Below the pieces are notes generated by a model. The model did no database searches. It was not told the origin of the DNA and worked only from the letters and a program-made list of their open reading frames with translations. Made by a program: the position numbers and the translations under genes. Shown one piece after another: positions 9,060 to 19,362 of a stretch of DNA of 64,000 nt. Position 1 is the first letter of the stretch; every line of letters begins with the position of its first letter. This DNA comes from Methylorubrum suomiense (lineage in GTDB: Bacteria; Pseudomonadota; Alphaproteobacteria; Rhizobiales; Beijerinckiaceae), in assembly GCF_022179765.1 (NCBI RefSeq), contig NZ_BPRE01000013.1, forward strand, positions 62,001-126,000, in the 5' to 3' direction.

Positions 9060-12000
9060 ATGCGTTTCGCTCACTTCTTCGTCGACCGGCCGATCTTCGC
9101 TTCGGTGACGTCGATCATCTTCCTGATCATCGGCTTCGTTGCCTACGAGAAGCTGCCCGTCTCGCAATATCCCGAGATCGTGCCGCCGACCGTGACGGTG
9201 CGCGCGAGCTTCCCCGGCGCCAACGCCGAGACGGTGGCGGCAACCATCGCGACGCCCCTTGAGCAGGAGATCAACGGCGTCGACAACATGCTCTACATGA
9301 CGTCGCTGTCGACCAACGACGGCGCGATGCTGCTTACCGTCACCTTCAAGGTCGGCACCAACCTCGATATCGCCAACGTGCTGGTGCAGAACCGTCTCTC
9401 GGTCGCCCAGCCGCGCCTTCCGCCGGACGTGCGCAACCTCGGCGTCATCGTCCGCAAGGCCTCGCCCGACCTGATGCTGGTCGTGCATCTGCTCTCGCCG
9501 AACAAGACCTACGACCAGAATTACCTCGCCAACTACATCTACCTCAACATTCGCGACGAGATGCTGCGCCTCGATGGCGTCGGCGACATCTCGATCTTCG
9601 GCGGTAACGAGTACGCGGAGCGGATCTGGCTCGATCCCCAGAAGATGGCGGCCTACGGGCTGACCACGACCGACGTCACCACCGCTTTGCAGGAGCAGAA
9701 CGTCCAGGTCGCCGCCGGCCAGCTCAACGGGCCGCCCGCCGCGCCCGGCGCCGCCTTCCAGCTCGTGGTGCAGTCGCAGGGGCGCTTCCAGTCACCGGAG
9801 GAGTTCGCGGACGTCATCGTCAAGGCGAGCCAAGGCCGCCTCGTGCGCGTGCGCGACATCGCCCGCGTCGAGATGGGCCAGAAGGACTACACCACGAACT
9901 CCTTCCTCAACGCGACGCCCGCGGTCGGCATCGGCGCGTTCCAGCGGCCGGGCACCAACGCCCTCGACGCCGCCGCCTCCGTGAAGGCGACGATGGAGCA
10001 GTTGAAGAAGAACTTCCCGCCGGACGTCGAGTACCGCATCGCCTACAATCCGACCGAGTTTATCGAGGAATCGATCCACGAGGTCTACAAGACGCTGTTC
10101 GAGGCCGTCCTCCTCGTCGTCATCGTGGTGCTGGTGTTCCTCCAGAGCTGGCGCACGGCGCTCATTCCGGTCATCGCGATTCCCGTCTCGCTGGTCGGCA
10201 CCTTCGCGGTGATGTCGGCGCTCGGCTTCTCGCTCAATAACCTGACCCTGTTCGGGCTCGTGCTCGCCATCGGTATCGTCGTCGACGACGCCATCGTCGT
10301 GGTGGAGAACGTCGAGCGCAACATGGCCGAGGGTCTCTCGCCGGGCGAGGCCGCCCACAAGACCATGGACGAGGTCGGCTCGGCGGTCATCGCCATCGCC
10401 CTGGTTCTGGCGGCGGTGTTCATCCCGACCGCCTTCATCCCCGGCATTTCGGGCCAGTTCTACAAGCAGTTCGCGCTCACGATCGCGGCCTCGACCATCA
10501 TCTCGGCCTTCAACTCGCTGACGCTCTCGCCCGCCCTCTGCAAGCTGCTGCTCAAGCCGCATCACGCCCATCAGAAGCCGAAATTCTTCCTCACCCGCTT
10601 CATCAACTGGCTCGCCGACCTGTTCAATCGCGGTTTCGACAAGCTGTCGAACGGCTACGGCCACGCCATCCGGTTCCTCACCAGCACCGCGATCGGCGTC
10701 ATCGCCATGCTGATCCTCTATGCGGGGGTCATCGCTGGCACCCTGCACCTCGCCCGGACCACGCCCACGGGCTTCATTCCGGACCAGGATCAGGGCTACC
10801 TGATCGGCGTCGTGCAGCTGCCCGCGGGCTCCTCGCTCGACCGCACCACCGCCGTGGTGAACCGGGCCGCCGAGATCGCCCGCGGCGTCGATGGCGTGAC
10901 CAACACCGTCATCATCGCCGGCTTCGACGGCGCGACCTTCACCAACACCACCAACGCGGCGGTGATGTTCCTGACGCTCAAGGGCGCCAAGGAACGGGCC
11001 GCGGCGGGGCGCAGCGCCGCGGTCATCACCGGCGACGTGCTCAAGGCCACCTCCGGCATCCAGGAGGCGCGCGTCATCGTGATCCCGCCCCCACCGGTGC
11101 GAGGACTGGGCCAGGGCGGCGGTTTCAAGATGCAGATCGAGAGCCGCCAATCCTCGGCGATCGGCCCGCTGCTGGCCGCCGCCGGCGAGGTGATCGGTCA
11201 GGCCAATCAGAGCAAGGACGTGACCCGGGTCTTCACGACCTTCGGCAACGACACGCCCCAGCTCTATCTCGACATCGACCGCACCGTCGCCCGCATGCTC
11301 AACGTGCCCCTCGCCAACGTCTTCTCGACGGTGCAGGCGGCGCTCGGCGGCACGTACGTCAACGACTTCAACACGCTGGGCCGCATCTATCAGGTGCGCG
11401 TGCAGGGTGATGCGGTCTACCGCATGTCGAAACGCGACATCGAGCAGCTCAAGGTCCGCTCCTCGACGGGCGCCCTGGTGCCGTTGGGGACGCTCGCTTC
11501 GATCCGCGAGATCACCGGCCCGCAGATCGTGCAGCGGTTCAACCTCTACTACTCGGTGCCGGTGCAAGGCGTGGCGCAACCCGGCATCTCGACCGGCCAG
11601 GCGCTCGATTCCATGGAGGCGATCGCCAAGCAGGCCCTGCCCGAAGGCTACGCCTACGACTGGACCGAGATCGCCTACCAGCAGAAGGCCGCGGGCGGCA
11701 CCGCCATCTACGTCTTCGCGCTGGGCGTGCTCCTCGTCTTCCTCGTGCTCGCGGCGCAGTACGAATCCTGGGCCTTGCCGCTGGCGATCCTTCTCGTGGT
11801 GCCGACCGGCGTGCTCGCGGCCCTGTTCGGGGTGCAGTTGCGGGGGCAGGACAACAACATCCTGACCCAGATCGGACTGATCGTGCTGATCGGCTTGGCG
11901 GCCAAGAACGCGATCCTGATCGTGGAATTCGCCCACGACATCGAGGAGGGCGAGCACAAGGGGCCGGTCGAGGCCGCGGTGCAGGCCTGCCGGCTTCGCC

Positions 12001-12260
12001 TGCGCCCGATCCTGATGACGGCCTTCGCCTTCATCCTGGGCGTGCTGCCGCTCGTCATCGCCACCGGTCCCGGTGCCGAGATGCGCCAGGCACTCGGCAC
12101 CGCCGTGTTCTTCGGCATGATCGGAGCGACCTTCTTCGGTCTGTTCCTCACCCCGGTCTTCTACGTCGTGATCCGCAAGATCGTGATCTGGATCGGCAAG
12201 AAGCGCGGCAAGTCGGGCGACCACGCGCCCGAGCCACACGGAACGCCCGCACACGGCTGA
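9060..12260 (+). CDS. RND multidrug efflux pump, HAE1 family
   Basis: 1066 residues, the usual size of AcrB/MexF-type pumps. The proton-relay residues are visible: paired Asp in GIVVDDAIVVVENVERN (TM4) and Lys in AAKNAILIVEF (TM10). The N-terminus FFVDRPIFASVTSI is characteristic of the family, and two large periplasmic loops follow TM1 and TM7. It exports drugs or other hydrophobic compounds using the proton gradient with the adaptor encoded just upstream. A clear hairpin with T-run lies after the stop, so the pair forms one operon. Confidence 0.95.
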   Translation: MRFAHFFVDRPIFASVTSIIFLIIGFVAYEKLPVSQYPEIVPPTVTVRASFPGANAETVAATIATPLEQEINGVDNMLYMTSLSTNDGAMLLTVTFKVGTNLDIANVLVQNRLSVAQPRLPPDVRNLGVIVRKASPDLMLVVHLLSPNKTYDQNYLANYIYLNIRDEMLRLDGVGDISIFGGNEYAERIWLDPQKMAAYGLTTTDVTTALQEQNVQVAAGQLNGPPAAPGAAFQLVVQSQGRFQSPEEFADVIVKASQGRLVRVRDIARVEMGQKDYTTNSFLNATPAVGIGAFQRPGTNALDAAASVKATMEQLKKNFPPDVEYRIAYNPTEFIEESIHEVYKTLFEAVLLVVIVVLVFLQSWRTALIPVIAIPVSLVGTFAVMSALGFSLNNLTLFGLVLAIGIVVDDAIVVVENVERNMAEGLSPGEAAHKTMDEVGSAVIAIALVLAAVFIPTAFIPGISGQFYKQFALTIAASTIISAFNSLTLSPALCKLLLKPHHAHQKPKFFLTRFINWLADLFNRGFDKLSNGYGHAIRFLTSTAIGVIAMLILYAGVIAGTLHLARTTPTGFIPDQDQGYLIGVVQLPAGSSLDRTTAVVNRAAEIARGVDGVTNTVIIAGFDGATFTNTTNAAVMFLTLKGAKERAAAGRSAAVITGDVLKATSGIQEARVIVIPPPPVRGLGQGGGFKMQIESRQSSAIGPLLAAAGEVIGQANQSKDVTRVFTTFGNDTPQLYLDIDRTVARMLNVPLANVFSTVQAALGGTYVNDFNTLGRIYQVRVQGDAVYRMSKRDIEQLKVRSSTGALVPLGTLASIREITGPQIVQRFNLYYSVPVQGVAQPGISTGQALDSMEAIAKQALPEGYAYDWTEIAYQQKAAGGTAIYVFALGVLLVFLVLAAQYESWALPLAILLVVPTGVLAALFGVQLRGQDNNILTQIGLIVLIGLAAKNAILIVEFAHDIEEGEHKGPVEAAVQACRLRLRPILMTAFAFILGVLPLVIATGPGAEMRQALGTAVFFGMIGATFFGLFLTPVFYVVIRKIVIWIGKKRGKSGDHAPEPHGTPAHG

Positions 12261-12286
12261 CCTTTTGCGCCAGAGGGGATGCGAAG

Positions 12287-12323
12287 ACGGCCGGGAGCCC
12301 TAGCTTCCGGCCGTTCCCTTTTT
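12287..12323 (+). terminator. Rho-independent terminator of RND operon
   Basis: An 8-bp perfect stem (ACGGCCGG at 12287-12294 and CCGGCCGT at 12307-12314) is followed by TCCCTTTTT. Confidence 0.75.
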
Positions 12324-12340
12324 CACGCACAGGATCGCCC

Positions 12341-13219
12341 GTGCCCGGTTACCTGCCCTTCGCGGGCGCGCTGCAGCTTCCCGCCTATACCTGCGACAAT
12401 TGCGGATTCTGGCAGCGCCACTTCGCGCCGCCGCCTTCCTGCCCGATGTGTCTCGATGCGCGCCACGTCGTACCGCAGGACGGGTGGCGCTTCCGCTCCG
12501 AGCGCGAGGCGCAGGAAGCCTTCCCCTGCCATTGGCAGGAATTGGAACCGGGCGTCTGGCGGTTCTGGAACGAGCCGGTCTCCGGCATTGGCCCGAGCGC
12601 CTATCTCGTCCAGACCGAACACGGGAATATGGGCTTCGAGGGCTGCCCGGTCTTCAGCGCGGACGCGCTCGACCAAATCGAGCGGCTCGGCGGAATGAAG
12701 GTGCTCTCCGCCTCGCATCCCCATTCCTACGGTGCGCTGGTCCAGTTGCAGGACCGATTCGATCCGGAGCTCTGCCTGCCGGCCGCCGACTTCACCTGGA
12801 GCGCGGCACTTCAGGTTTCCTGGCCCTACGACGACTTTCTCGAACCCTTGCCGGGGCTGGAACTGCATCGCACCGCCGGTCACTTCGACGGCCACGCCGT
12901 GCTGTTCGACCGCAAGCGAAAGATCTGCTTCTGCGGCGATGCGCTCAAATTCGAGCTCGATCCCGAGAATTTCCGGAAGGCGACGACGATCTCGGCCCAC
13001 AAGGCGTTCGTGCGCGGCGTACCCCTCACCGTGAGCGAATTGCGCCGTTACCGCGACGTCTTCGAACGACTCGATTTCACCCAGACTTGGACCCCGTTCG
13101 AACCGGCGGCGAATGTCGGGCGGACCGAGGTGCTGGCTTTGATCGACGCGATGCTCGGATCTCGGCCGCACGCGGCGCCGGTGCCGCTGGATCGGCTCCA
13201 CGCTCCCCATGGTGCATGA
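12341..13219 (+). CDS. Zinc-ribbon plus metallo-beta-lactamase-fold protein
   Basis: 292 residues from GTG. An N-terminal zinc ribbon is formed by Cys18, Cys21, Cys34 and Cys37 (CDNC and CPMC). The rest resembles the metallo-beta-lactamase fold: SHPHSYGAL near residue 126 stands where HxHxDH usually lies but lacks the Asp-His, HFDGHAV supplies a later His, and CFCGDALKF carries the bridging Asp. The altered first motif means the metal site may be reduced or mononuclear, so hydrolase activity is not certain. It sits just after the efflux terminator and stands alone. Confidence 0.65.
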   Translation: MPGYLPFAGALQLPAYTCDNCGFWQRHFAPPPSCPMCLDARHVVPQDGWRFRSEREAQEAFPCHWQELEPGVWRFWNEPVSGIGPSAYLVQTEHGNMGFEGCPVFSADALDQIERLGGMKVLSASHPHSYGALVQLQDRFDPELCLPAADFTWSAALQVSWPYDDFLEPLPGLELHRTAGHFDGHAVLFDRKRKICFCGDALKFELDPENFRKATTISAHKAFVRGVPLTVSELRRYRDVFERLDFTQTWTPFEPAANVGRTEVLALIDAMLGSRPHAAPVPLDRLHAPHGA

Positions 13220-13614
13220 TGCAGCGGCGGGGGCGTGCCCCGTCGCACCTGTCGATCCCACGCGGCGAACCCGGATCTCCTGATCTCGAAGCGGCGGCCC
13301 GGCCGTCCAACATACCGGGATCCGGAGCCCGATCCCGGCATCGCCCCGTCCCGGCGATGCCGACGGCGCCACGCCCTCCCCGAGACAAGCCCGTCACCGC
13401 AACGCCGCCGCAACCTAGCGGAAAATGCAATATTCCTTTTCTGCCCAGCGTCATCATTCTTAACCACCCGTTAACTCGCGCGATAAAATATTCGTGAGCC
13501 TGCGAGGGACATCGACCGGATCCAAGAAATAGCCGGCGGTTACGCTCTTACTGGCTTGGATGGCGATCACTTCGTCAGTGAATACGAAGGTTCGCCGAGG
13601 CGGGGGCGAAGCAA
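13220..13614. other. Intergenic stretch before chemoreceptor
   Basis: 395 bases. The right half turns AT-rich (around 13425-13500), which is where the chemoreceptor promoter would be expected. No sigma-70 or sigma-28 site could be assigned with confidence. Confidence 0.35.
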
Positions 13615-15075
13615 ATGTTTCGAAAGTCTGTCCACAACGAAGCACAGGCAAAGCTCGATGCCCTCGACCGATCGCTGGCCACCGTCGAATTCGCGATGGA
13701 TGGGACGGTTCTGAACGCCAACCGGAACTTCCTGTCGGTGGTCGGCTACCGGCTCGACGAGATTCTGGGCCAGCATCACCGGATGTTCTGCGACGCGGAT
13801 TACGTCGCGAGCGCCGATTACGCCGCCTTCTGGGCAAGGCTGCGCAGCGGCGAGTACGCATCGGGCGAATTCGCCCGGGTCGATCGGAATGGCCGGCGGG
13901 TTTGGCTGCAAGCAACCTACAACGCGATCCTCGACGCCTCCGGCAAGCCGGAGCGGGTGGTCAAGTTCGCCGCCGACATCACCGTCAAGAAGAACGAGAC
14001 CAGCCGGCTCATGACGATGATCGACGGCATGCCCATCGCCGTCATGACCGCCGATCCCAACGACGCCTTCAAGATCAACTATCTGAACAAGACTTCGCAG
14101 ACGACGCTCGGCTCGATCGAGCAACACCTGCCGATCAAGGTGTCGCAGATGCTGGGCACGTCGTTCGACGTGTTCCACAAGAACCCGCAGCACCAGCGCT
14201 CGCTTCTGGCGGATGCGAGCCGCCTGCCGCACCGGGCCAAGATCAAGGTCGGCCCCGAGACGCTCGATCTGCGCGTGTCCGCGATCAACGGGCCGGACGG
14301 TCGCTATATCGGGCCGATGCTGACCTGGGCGGTGGTGACGGCGGAAGTTCAGATGGCGGCCGAGGTGAAACGCGTCGTCGAGGCCGTCGGCGCGGCGGTC
14401 GGCGAGATGCAGCGTTCCGCCGAGGGTCTGACACGCTCGGCGGATGAGGCGCGCTACCGTGCCTCCTCCGTCGCCGCCGGCTCGGAGCAGATGACGGCTT
14501 CGATTCAGGAGATTTCTGGCCAGGTCGGCAGCGTGTCCGAGCGGGCCAAGCGCATCGCCAGCCAGGCCGAGGCCACCGACACCACGGTGCGGATGCTGGC
14601 GGAGAGCGCCCGCAAGGTCGATGCGGTGGTGGCCATGATCAAGTCGATCGCTGACCAGACCAATCTCCTTGCGCTGAATGCGACGATCGAGGCGGCTCGC
14701 GCTGGGGCGGCCGGGCGCGGCTTCGCGGTGGTGGCGACCGAGGTGAAGGCGCTCGCGGAGCAGACGGCTCGGGCGACCGGCGAGATCACCGGGCAGATCG
14801 CGGCCATCCAGAGCGCGACGGGCGAAGCGGTCGACGCCATCGGCGGCATCACCGCCGCCGTGTCCGAATTGTCGAACCTGACCGTCGCCATGGCGAGCGC
14901 CGTGGAGGAACAGGCGGCGTCCACCCACGAGATGTCGAGCAATATCGGCGGCGTCTCGGCGGCGGCCAACGCCACGGGGCAATTCGCGGAATCGGTGCGC
15001 GGCATCGCCGACAACCTGGCCGACCATTCCACCAGCCTCGGCGGCAGCGTCGAGCGCTTCCTGAAGGCCAATTGA
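13615..15075 (+). CDS. Soluble PAS-domain methyl-accepting chemotaxis protein
   Basis: 486 residues with no membrane segment. Residues about 15-125 form a PAS domain (MDGTVLNANRNFLSVVGY and the PAC-like RVVKFAADIT), and a second PAS-like stretch follows to about 230. The signalling domain contains the highly conserved hairpin tip DQTNLLALNATIEAARAG, which contacts CheA and CheW. It therefore senses an internal cue, possibly redox or oxygen through a PAS cofactor, and reports to the chemotaxis kinase. It ends without a CheB/CheR-binding pentapeptide that I can recognise. Confidence 0.9.
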   Translation: MFRKSVHNEAQAKLDALDRSLATVEFAMDGTVLNANRNFLSVVGYRLDEILGQHHRMFCDADYVASADYAAFWARLRSGEYASGEFARVDRNGRRVWLQATYNAILDASGKPERVVKFAADITVKKNETSRLMTMIDGMPIAVMTADPNDAFKINYLNKTSQTTLGSIEQHLPIKVSQMLGTSFDVFHKNPQHQRSLLADASRLPHRAKIKVGPETLDLRVSAINGPDGRYIGPMLTWAVVTAEVQMAAEVKRVVEAVGAAVGEMQRSAEGLTRSADEARYRASSVAAGSEQMTASIQEISGQVGSVSERAKRIASQAEATDTTVRMLAESARKVDAVVAMIKSIADQTNLLALNATIEAARAGAAGRGFAVVATEVKALAEQTARATGEITGQIAAIQSATGEAVDAIGGITAAVSELSNLTVAMASAVEEQAASTHEMSSNIGGVSAAANATGQFAESVRGIADNLADHSTSLGGSVERFLKAN

Positions 15076-15624
15076 TCGGGCGACAGGGCCGTCGCTCCAC
15101 CCATCTCACGAGCGGGGCGACGGGCGTTCGAGGGTCAGAGGACGGGCGGCGATAGAGCGAAACACTGTGAATAGGGGCCGGGCAGCACCGGATCGATCGA
15201 AGCGATGCAACCGAAACAAGGGTCGCGGATTGACTGATCTCTGATAGCGTCCGACGACCGCTCCCGTGGGAACGGGTGCCGGACGCCGCGCGAGCCTCCC
15301 TTGAGCCCCATCGTGTGGGGGGCCGGCACCGGTGACATCATGATCGATACCGTCCTCCTCATCCCTCCGGGTTTCGGACCCACGGCCAATCCGCTGCTCT
15401 TCGGCGTGTCGGAGGGATTGGCCCGGCTGTTCCCGCTTCCGGGGGACCAGACATTCGCAACGTCGCAGGGCCCGCACGAGTCCAGCCTCGACCCGCATCA
15501 GGATTCGGCCTCGGCGCCGCTTTCCTCACCTGCCGAGGCCTAATTTACGGGTGTATCGGCGCGCCCTGTTGCGGCCACGTTCATCACCACATTGCTCCGC
15601 ACGACTCGCGGAGTGAATTATTCC
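15076..15624. other. Intergenic stretch, one doubtful small frame
   Basis: About 550 bases. A frame beginning ATG at 15341 could encode 67 residues (MIDTVLLIPPGFGPTANPLL) up to 15543, but no ribosome binding site is visible. I do not call it a gene. The DedA promoter should lie at the right end. Confidence 0.35.
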
Positions 15625-16272
15625 ATGTCCTTCTTGCAGGGGCTGCCGATCGGCGATCTGATCGCGCATTACGGCTACCTCGCCATCTTCGTCATCATCA
15701 CCCTGGAAAGTGCGGGCGTGCCACTTCCGGGTGAAACGATCCTGATCACCTCGGCGGTCTATGCCGGCAGCACGGGCGGATTGAACATCGTCCTCGTGGT
15801 GGCTGCCGCCGCGGCGGCCGCGATCCTGGGCGACAATCTGGGCTACTGGGTCGGACGACGCTGGGGCATGCCGCTGCTCATCCGCTACGGCCACCTCATC
15901 GCCCTCGACCACGGGCGGCTGAAGCTCGGGCAGTACCTGTTCCGCGAGCATGGCGGGAAGATCGTGTTCTTCGGCCGCTTCACCGCGATGCTGCGCGCCT
16001 ATGCGGCGGTGCTGGCGGGCGTCAACAAGCTCGATGCCCGCCGCTTCTTCGTGTTCAACGGCCTCGGCGGCATCGCCTGGGCTTCGATCATGGGCTTCGG
16101 CGCCTATTGGTGCGGGCGCTCCATCGAGCACATCGTCGGGCCCGTGGGCCTCGGCCTCCTGGCTTTCGTGATCTTCGGTGGTCTGGCGCTGTGGCTCTTC
16201 ATGAAGCGTCACGAGGAGCGCCTGCTGGTCAAGGCCGAAGCCGCGATCCCGGGGCCGCTGACGACGCACTGA
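15625..16272 (+). CDS. DedA/SNARE-associated family membrane protein
   Basis: 215 residues from the ATG that follows GGAG at 15610-15613; TTG and GTG starts 33 and 12 bases upstream are alternatives. Family marks are ESAGVPLPGETILI near the N-terminus and GRFTAMLRAYAAVLAG in the middle, with four or five hydrophobic segments and a basic C-terminal tail. DedA proteins of this type are inner-membrane lipid flippases or transporters needed for envelope integrity. It is monocistronic and shares a bidirectional terminator with tal-pgi. Confidence 0.88.
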   Translation: MSFLQGLPIGDLIAHYGYLAIFVIITLESAGVPLPGETILITSAVYAGSTGGLNIVLVVAAAAAAAILGDNLGYWVGRRWGMPLLIRYGHLIALDHGRLKLGQYLFREHGGKIVFFGRFTAMLRAYAAVLAGVNKLDARRFFVFNGLGGIAWASIMGFGAYWCGRSIEHIVGPVGLGLLAFVIFGGLALWLFMKRHEERLLVKAEAAIPGPLTTH

Positions 16273-16283
16273 GTGATGGCGAA

Positions 16284-16322
16284 CATGAGAAAGGGCGGCG
16301 CGCGGCGCCGCCCTTTCTCATG
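16284..16322. terminator. Bidirectional terminator
   Basis: A perfect 18-bp stem (16284-16301 with 16305-16322) with a three-base loop. The arms begin CATGAGAAAGGGCGGCGC, so both strands show an A-run before and a T-run inside the 3' arm. It separates the convergent dedA-type and tal-pgi genes. Confidence 0.85.
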
Positions 16323-16375
16323 TCGATGGGGCGCTGCCCCCGCCCCGCCGAAGGGATGATCCCTTCGAGATCCCG

Positions 16376-19201
16376 TTACGAAACGATGGCGCCCTTGATG
16401 GCAGTCGCGACACGCTTCACGCCTGCCGGGACGTCGCCGCCCTTCAAGTGGATCCGCAGAGCCCGGCGCTTGCGCTCCGAGAGCACGGCGAAATCGCCGC
16501 GTGCCTGCGCCGCGATCACCGTCTTGAAACCGAGCTTGCGGCCGGGAATCGCGAGGTCGTCCGACGGGTCGGCGGTGATCTGCAGGAACACGCCGGAGGC
16601 TGGTCCGCCCTTGTAGGCCTGCCCCGTCGAGTGGAGGAAACGCGGGCCGAATTCCAGGCAGGTCGCCACCTGCCGCGCATCGCGCAAGGCGAGACGCGCT
16701 TCCTGCAGCGCCGCGTGATGGGTCTCGTTGCGCTCGACATAAGCCAAGACCGCGACGTAGTCGCCCGCCTTCACCCGGCCGAGATGGGCCGACACGATGG
16801 CCTCGACGCTGTCGCCCTGGCGCAGGGCTTCGGCATTGGCCGGATCGGCATAGAGCGCGACCGTATCGTCCTCGAAGATCGGCGTCTCGGCCGGCAGCGC
16901 GTCGGTCTCCTCGGCGCTCGCGAACAGCTTCTTGGTCTCGATCTTACTGGCCTCGACATCGGGCTGGTCGAACGGGTTGATGCCGAGCACGGCCCCCGCC
17001 ACGGCGGTGGCGATCTCGAAGCGGAAGAACTCCTGCGGCAGCTGCTCGACCTTCTCGAGATCGATGCGCACCACCGGCTGCGCGTCGCTCTCGAGAACCT
17101 TCACCGCCTCGTCCTGCCGCGGATCGGCCCGGCCGGTCAGGCGCAGATACACGAACAGGCGATCCTCGCCGTAGACCGCGGGCACGCCGACGGGCTCACC
17201 CTCGACCGGGATGATGCCGTACCCCTCCTTGCCTGTCGACTCGGCAATCAGCTGCTCCGCCCAGGTGCCGAAGGTGTCGATGCCGGGCGAGGCGATGAAG
17301 GTGATCTTGTCGCGACCGAACTCCTTGGCCGCCGCGCCCATGGCCGCTCCCAACCGCACGCCCGGATTGGCCGCGGGCGGCACCGCCGGTCCGCAGGACC
17401 GAACCATCATACGGGCGGAATCGAGGAACTCGCGGATCTCGACGCCCGCCGCCGCTGCCGGCACGAGGCCGAATGCCGACAGCACCGAGTAGCGCCCGCC
17501 GATCTGCGGCACGCCGAGGAAGATCTTGCGGAAGCCATCGTCCTGGGCGGCCTTCTCCATGGCCGAGCCCGGATCGGTGACGGCAACGAAGTGGCGACCT
17601 GCCTTGTCGGCGCCGACGACGTCCTTCATTCGGCCGAGGAAGTAATCACGGAAGACGTTGGGCTCGAGCGTCGAGCCGGATTTGGAGGCAACGATGAAGA
17701 GCGTCGTCGGCAGGTTCACCGCCGCCTCGACGGCGCGCACCTCGTCCGGATCGGTCGAGTCGAGGATGCGGAGTTTCGGGAACCCCTCACGATGGCCGTA
17801 GGTCGCCGCGATGACTTCCGGGCCCAGGCTGGAGCCGCCCATACCGAGCACCACCGCGTCGGTGAAACCCTCAGAGCGAACCTCCTCGGCAAAGCCCTCG
17901 TAGAGCGCCACCTTCTCCAGCTCATCCTCGACGATGCGCAGCCAGCCCAGCCACTTCGCCTCGTCGCGGCCGGTCCAGACGGTGCTGTCATGTGCCCAAA
18001 GACGCCGGATCGCGCCGCTGGCGCGCCAGGATTCGACGGCCTTGTCGGTGGCCGCCTGCAACGCGTCCCCGAGCTTGAAGGATTGGGCATTGAGGCGATG
18101 CCCGAGGAAGGCCACGCGCTTGCCCGCGACCGCGCCGAGCAAGGCATCGGCGGCATCGACGAAGAGCTGCACGCCCTCTTCCACCAGCTGACGCGCCACA
18201 GCCTCGATGTCGATGCCGGACTGCGCCAGCCGCTCCATCACGGCCTGTGCCTGATCGACGTTCTCCTCCAACGACGCGCGCACCCTCCCATGGTCGCGGA
18301 ACGCGTCCATCGTGGCCGGCGGCATGGTGTTGACGGTGTTCTTGCCGATCAGCTCCTCGACATAGAGGACGTCGGAATAGGCCTTGTTCTTGGTCCCCGT
18401 GGAGGCCCAGAGCAGGCGCTGCGCCTTGGCACCCTTGGCTTCCAAGGCCTCCCATTTCGGTCCTGAGAAAACCCGCTTGTAGCGCTGATAGGCGAGCTTG
18501 GCGTTGGCGATCGCGACCTTGCCCTTCAGGTCTTCATAGCCGCCGACTTCGTCCAGCTTCTTGTCGACGAGGCTGTCGATGCGGCTGATGAAGAAGCTCG
18601 CGACGGAGGCGACCTTCGACACATCGCCGCCCTTCGCGCCGAATTCGGTCAACCCATCGATGAAGGCGTGGGCGACCTCCTCGTAGACGCTCTGCGAGAA
18701 CAGCAGGGTGATGTTGACCGAGATCCCCTCAGCCGTGAGCTGGCGAATGGCCGGAAGGCCCGCAGGGGTCGCCGGCACCTTCACCATCAGGTTGTCGCGC
18801 GCGACCGCCTTGTGGAGACGGCGGGCCTCGGCGAGCGTCTCCTCGGTATCGAGGGCGAGGTAGGGGGAGACTTCGAGGCTGACATAGCCGTCGGCGCCGT
18901 CGCTCGTGTCGTAGACCCGGCGCAGCACGTCGGCCGCCGCCTGGATGTCGGCGATGGCCAGCCCCTCGTAGAGATCGATGACCCGGGCGTCGCCCTGGTC
19001 GAGGACGGCCTTGAGGCTGTCGTCGTACTCCGTCGAGTGACCGATCGCCTTCTCGAAGATCGAGGGGTTGGACGTGACGCCGCGCAAGTCGTCACGCTCC
19101 ACCAGGGCCTGCAACTCGCCTTTCGCGACGAAGCCGCGGGCCACGAAATCGAGCCAGACCGCCTGCTCGTGCTCGGCGAAGAGGGCGTTCAGCGCGTTCA
19201 T
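16376..19201 (-). CDS. tal-pgi: Bifunctional transaldolase/glucose-6-phosphate isomerase
   Basis: 941 residues. The N-terminal third is transaldolase: GVTSNPSIFEKAI near residue 45 and the Schiff-base lysine region NLMVKVPATPAG near 135. The rest is phosphoglucose isomerase: VLGMGGSSLGPEV, then FIVASKSGSTLEP for phosphate binding. The two activities interconvert sedoheptulose/fructose/erythrose phosphates and glucose-6-P/fructose-6-P, linking pentose phosphate and hexose pools. This fusion is known from several alphaproteobacteria and some cyanobacteria. The ATG at 19201 starts exactly at the transaldolase fold; an upstream extension of 24 codons looks untranslated. Confidence 0.93.
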   Translation of the reverse strand: MNALNALFAEHEQAVWLDFVARGFVAKGELQALVERDDLRGVTSNPSIFEKAIGHSTEYDDSLKAVLDQGDARVIDLYEGLAIADIQAAADVLRRVYDTSDGADGYVSLEVSPYLALDTEETLAEARRLHKAVARDNLMVKVPATPAGLPAIRQLTAEGISVNITLLFSQSVYEEVAHAFIDGLTEFGAKGGDVSKVASVASFFISRIDSLVDKKLDEVGGYEDLKGKVAIANAKLAYQRYKRVFSGPKWEALEAKGAKAQRLLWASTGTKNKAYSDVLYVEELIGKNTVNTMPPATMDAFRDHGRVRASLEENVDQAQAVMERLAQSGIDIEAVARQLVEEGVQLFVDAADALLGAVAGKRVAFLGHRLNAQSFKLGDALQAATDKAVESWRASGAIRRLWAHDSTVWTGRDEAKWLGWLRIVEDELEKVALYEGFAEEVRSEGFTDAVVLGMGGSSLGPEVIAATYGHREGFPKLRILDSTDPDEVRAVEAAVNLPTTLFIVASKSGSTLEPNVFRDYFLGRMKDVVGADKAGRHFVAVTDPGSAMEKAAQDDGFRKIFLGVPQIGGRYSVLSAFGLVPAAAAGVEIREFLDSARMMVRSCGPAVPPAANPGVRLGAAMGAAAKEFGRDKITFIASPGIDTFGTWAEQLIAESTGKEGYGIIPVEGEPVGVPAVYGEDRLFVYLRLTGRADPRQDEAVKVLESDAQPVVRIDLEKVEQLPQEFFRFEIATAVAGAVLGINPFDQPDVEASKIETKKLFASAEETDALPAETPIFEDDTVALYADPANAEALRQGDSVEAIVSAHLGRVKAGDYVAVLAYVERNETHHAALQEARLALRDARQVATCLEFGPRFLHSTGQAYKGGPASGVFLQITADPSDDLAIPGRKLGFKTVIAAQARGDFAVLSERKRRALRIHLKGGDVPAGVKRVATAIKGAIVS

Positions 19202-19362
19202 CTCGGTCGTCCTCGCGTGGTTTTCGTCCCGCACCCGGTAGATAGGGCGCGCCTGCCCGTGCAAGGCCCCCACCGAACGCGCAGGAGCGTCCGATTCAGC
19301 GCAAGTCGAAGCGTGACGGTGATGGTGCGGGGAGGGCGCCTCGGCAAGGTGTCAGCCGGGCT

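Noticed and set aside
9792..12254. An 820-codon open frame on the minus strand opposite the RND pump
   Set aside because: It mirrors the pump codons; its translation is His/Arg/Asp-rich and low-complexity, as expected for the antisense frame of a high-GC gene.
16448..18466. A 672-codon open frame on the plus strand opposite tal-pgi
   Set aside because: Antisense artefact of GC-rich coding; the minus-strand protein is clearly real.
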